From assembly GCA_019693395.1 (NCBI GenBank), contig JAAMXP010001137.1, positions 1 through 14,192 on the forward strand: a stretch of DNA of 14,192 bases. Direction: 5' to 3'. The notes beneath the pieces are model-generated. The model was not told the origin of the DNA. It searched no databases and saw only the letters and a program-made list of their open reading frames with translations. A program made the position numbers and the translations under genes. The stretch is from Ettlia oleoabundans. Taxonomy: Eukaryota > Chlorophyta > Chlorophyceae > Chlamydomonadales. How positions within the stretch are numbered: position 1 is the stretch's first letter; each line of letters opens with the position of its first letter. Positions 11,559 through 14,192 of the stretch are shown one piece after another.

Positions 11559-11736
11559 TTCGGGTAAGAACCGCCCAAGACAATTAGCCCACAATCTGAG
11601 TAGATTACCCGCACTTTGGGTTTGTGATTCCTATGTTAGAATTTTGGTTGTCCCATCAGCCCTCCGGCTGGCTCACAGTGACCTGGCGTGTGCTGGCAGT
11701 GCACGGCAGGGCCCCATCGGCGGATTAGCGGTAAAA

Positions 11737-11743
11737 CACGTCA
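11737..11743 (+). promoter_or_regulatory. ACGT-core element CACGTCA
   Basis: CACGTCA resembles plant and algal bZIP (G-box/CRE-like) sites. It is 7 bases before an AT-rich island and 27 before the palindrome. A match this short may be chance. Confidence 0.25.
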
Positions 11744-11769
11744 CATATGCATTAATATCATCGGTTGAG

Positions 11770-11787
11770 TCCGGGTGGCCACCCGGA
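11770..11787. repeat. Perfect 18-base palindrome TCCGGGTGGCCACCCGGA
   Basis: The sequence equals its own reverse complement over 18 bases, with no spacer. It lies near the middle of the divergent promoter, 212 bases above the mPGES-2-like ATG and 237 above the other gene. It could bind a dimeric regulator serving both genes. Confidence 0.7.
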
Positions 11788-12023
11788 GCAAAGACGCTGG
11801 GGAGCCCTTTTGGCTTCTCGGAGTCGGAAGGAGCGGGGCTTGCGACTGCTGGTCGCGAAGATAGCTCGAAGTCCAAGCCAGGCAAAGAGCAAGTAAGGGA
11901 GTCCAAGGCAGCGGCCAAGTGTCGTGCAACGGCGGCCGGTTGACTCTCGCTCTTGCCCGCTGCCTTGCAGCCCTCAGAGCTCTCCATCTCCGCGTTCAGG
12001 CAGTGAGACCCATACGCAGCATC

Positions 12024-14175
12024 ATGGGCAACTGTATGACCACGCCGCAAGTCGTGGACGGCATGGGTGACGCCGCTGTCACACTGGGCAGCGGCCCCGC
12101 TCAGGACAAGGCGCCGCTCGGGGGCGTGTCTGCGGCGCCTTTGCAGCAACCCCGCCCCGTCACGCCTCGCCAGGCCTCACCCCCGAAACCCGATGCTATG
12201 AAGCTGCATCAGATGAAGAAGCGTATTGCGGTGGCAGCTGAGGCGATATCCAGCGCCGCCGATATCGAGGTGCCAGTGGTGCCCAAGACAGAGTATGCGG
12301 AGCGCCTCATAGGTAGGCTCATGCATGCACAGCGTGCCTGCCGTGCCCACTGCAGCCACACCTTGGATGGCCTCATGTGTGTTTGCTTGCTTTGCATGCT
12401 GTGTTCGCCGTGCCCATTGATTGCGCTGCGCATGTGGTCCGTGGGGCTGTGCCGATGTCTGCCAGTATGCATGGAACAAAGGAAGCATGAGCGGCCCTGT
12501 GGCCTGATGCATGGGATGGTTTGCTGCGCTGTTACTGCGACGCAATGTGCCTGCTAACCCTCTTGCTCGTGAGCCAATGCTTTACTCTGTTTGCACCTGC
12601 CGCACCCCCTGTGCTGCGTTTGCAGCCAAGGCGATTGAGGGCAACCTGCTGTTTGAGCAGCTGTCACTGCCGGCCAAGCAGGCCATCATCCGCAGCATGA
12701 CGCCGCAGATGGTGCAGGCCGGGGACGTCATCATCAAGCAGGTACGTGGCAGTATCTAGGTGGGCAGGTGGGTGGGTGGTGGTGAGCTCACAAGGAGGCG
12801 GGGCGAATGGCTGGCTGCCGGGGTGAATGCGGTGCTGGCTGGGTGGCTGGGAGCTGTAGCCATTGGCCCATGCCAGGCAGGATGCGTCCCAGCCGATGCA
12901 TATGGTCACTGCCATCTATCTGACACCTCGCACACATTCCGTTTGAATGCAGGTGGAGGAAAGCATGATTCCGCACTGCCTCTCCCTACGTTGTCACAAG
13001 CGCTGTGCGCCATTGCTGCGTGCAGGGTGACACCGATGCCAGCAGGTTTTACGTCTTGGAGCGCGGCGCCGCTGATGTGCTGCTGTACAAGGAGGAGTGG
13101 GGGCAGGAACGCAAAGTGCATTCATACCAGCCCGGAAGGTGAACACAGGGCTGCCTGGCCAATGTGGCTGTGGCTCAGGAATGGCGGCAGCGGGCTGGGG
13201 CCCGGCATGGGGCTGTCCTCCTACCTGGCAGCCAGCACGGGCGTCGGCTGTTGATGCCATCATGCCGTGCCGTCTGTTTGGGCAGAGACTACCTACAGTC
13301 ACGCCTGCTTGCTTACCCTGTACTGAGACATGCACATCCCCGTGGTTCTGCAGTTCCTTTGGCGAGCTGGCGCTGCTGTACTCGGCTCCGCGCGCAGCCA
13401 CCGTGACGGCCACAGCCGACGGCAAGCTTTGGGTGAGGACCCACCGCCACCACACCCTGGTGCTGCTTCCCTGCATCAACTTTGGTTGGCTTTCTTTTGA
13501 AAATGAAGTGACAGCCAGCTTCCCAGGTTCCCTGCGCATGTCTGCCAAGCGGCTTCCTTTCAACTGTGCCAGTGCATCGCGGCCACCTACTTTGCTGTGC
13601 TGCTCTGCAAGCCTGACTGGACGTCACTGTCGAGCTAGTCATGCCCTGGCTACCAAGCCTTGGCCTCGCGCCCTGCTGTCCTCTTAGCCCTCCCCCCACT
13701 CCCCACTCCCCACCGACACCCCCACCCCCACCCCCCACCGACACCGACACCACCTACAGGTGATGGAGCGCACCGTGTATGCGGCCATCAAGCGCAGCGA
13801 CCAGGAGCAGGGGGCGGCGGAGAAGGCGCGCCTCGTGCAGACAGTGCCACTGCTGGCAGTGCTGGCGCAGGTGAGAAGGGGGGCCAGTGGGGGCCCCAGA
13901 TGTTGGTGGCATGGCATGGCATCGCGTGCCATGTGTGGCTGCCTTGGCAGGCAATCAACAAAGCTGCAGACGCAGTTGTACCAGCAGCTCCCTCGCCCGC
14001 CAGCCCCCCCCTTGTTTCTGAAGCCCTGGCCCCACGCACGCCACCTGTGTGTGCTTGCAGGAGCACCAGCAGGTTGTTGCGGAGGCGCTGGAGTTGGTTG
14101 AGTTCAAGGCTGGGGAGGCGGTGTTTGTGGAGGGGGAGGCGGGTGACAGGTTCTACCTGCTCAGGGAGGGAACAG
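12024..14175 (+). CDS. Cyclic-nucleotide-binding protein, probable cyclic-nucleotide-dependent protein kinase (PKG-like), N-terminal 274 codons
   Basis: Binds cAMP or cGMP to release kinase activity. Exons (plus): 12024-12312, 12626-12741, 13026-13138, 13354-13432, 13760-13870, 14061-14175; all junctions in frame, last codon split at a GTGGGT donor, so the gene continues to the right. MGNCMTTP is an N-myristoylation motif with a palmitoylatable Cys4, which favours this ATG over the longer open frame upstream. Residues 10-60 are Pro/Gln-rich and disordered. KKRIAVAAE (65-73) resembles an autoinhibitory pseudosubstrate. The first cyclic-nucleotide-binding domain spans about 98-205, with IEGNLLFEQL, GDTDASRFYVLERG and phosphate-binding cassette FGELALLYSAPRAATV (E177, R186). 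A second begins near 225, VPLLAVLAQ then FVEGEAGDRFYLLREGT, and is cut by the window edge. No kinase domain is visible, so a PKA regulatory subunit remains possible. Confidence 0.87.
13688..13755. repeat. C-rich tract (G-rich on minus strand) at the end of an intron
   Basis: Nearly all C with isolated A, T and two copies of CACCGACAC. It forms the 3' end of the 327-base intron 13433-13759, just before the acceptor CACCTACAG. The minus strand has many G4-G6 runs and could form quadruplexes. It serves as a C-rich polypyrimidine tract. Confidence 0.8.
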
Positions 14176-14192
14176 GTGGGTGAGGCCGGGGG

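Larger units (their letters stand above)
11559..12023. promoter_or_regulatory. Bidirectional promoter region between the mPGES-2-like and cyclic-nucleotide-binding genes
   Basis: 465 bases between two divergent start codons. It must contain both promoters and leaders. Visible: an 18-base perfect palindrome (11770-11787), an ACGT-core CACGTCA (11737-11743), and an AT-rich island just beside it (about 11743-11760, ATATGCATTAATATCA) in otherwise GC-rich DNA, a possible TATA-like element. ORFs crossing it on both strands overlap each other and resemble no known family. Confidence 0.65.

Noticed and set aside
11919..12023. Upstream in-frame extension of the cyclic-nucleotide-binding gene
   Set aside because: The frame is open to an earlier ATG, but the ATG at 12024 starts the MGNC acylation motif, and the upstream residues are not family-like. 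The extension cannot be excluded without 5' transcript data.
12244..12267. Inverted repeat CGATATC / GATATCG with a 10-base spacer
   Set aside because: It lies in coding sequence (residues around 75-81, SSAADIE) and is explained by codon use.

Overview
This window looks like nuclear DNA of a eukaryotic green alga (a core chlorophyte, probably Chlorophyceae or a relative). The evidence is four protein families typical of eukaryotes, every gene split by many short introns of about 80-330 bases (GT..AG with one GC..AG), GC-rich coding sequence, C-rich intron ends, Ala/Ser/Gly/Gln-rich low-complexity protein segments, and TGTAA-type candidate polyadenylation signals. The genus cannot be fixed from the sequence alone. 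All exon models below were assembled by eye from reading frame, splice-site and intron-phase continuity plus family homology. Every junction keeps the frame.

Layout. (1) Minus strand, 3557 down to the left edge: the first 11 exons (377 codons) of a cohesin SA/STAG subunit (SCC3); its 3' part lies outside the window. (2) Minus strand, 8447 to 4142: a complete 10-exon Ser/Thr protein kinase (835 aa) with Aurora-like sequence features and a 409-residue low-complexity tail. (3) Minus strand, 11558 to 9044: a complete 8-exon membrane-anchored, organelle-targeted glutaredoxin/GST-fold protein of the prostaglandin E synthase 2 (mPGES-2) family (375 aa). (4) Plus strand, 12024 to the right edge: the first six exons (274 codons) of a cyclic-nucleotide-binding protein, most likely a cyclic-nucleotide-dependent protein kinase (PKG-like) or a PKA regulatory subunit, with an acylation-type N terminus. 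Genes 1-3 are head-to-tail on the minus strand. Genes 3 and 4 diverge from a 465-base shared upstream region that holds a perfect 18-base palindrome.

The four genes do not form an operon-like pathway; this is ordinary single-gene eukaryotic organisation. Two are kinase-signalling components and one is a cohesin subunit, but a functional link is only speculation. No mobile element, CRISPR array, rRNA or tRNA gene was found. The most notable points are the glycine-free nucleotide-binding loop and bare activation loop of the kinase, the cAMP-type residue in the cyclic-nucleotide pocket of gene 4 together with its MGNC N terminus and pseudosubstrate-like KKRIAVAAE, the Ser/Gly insert of the mPGES-2 homologue, the GC-AG intron in SCC3, and palindromes or hairpins in two intergenic regions.
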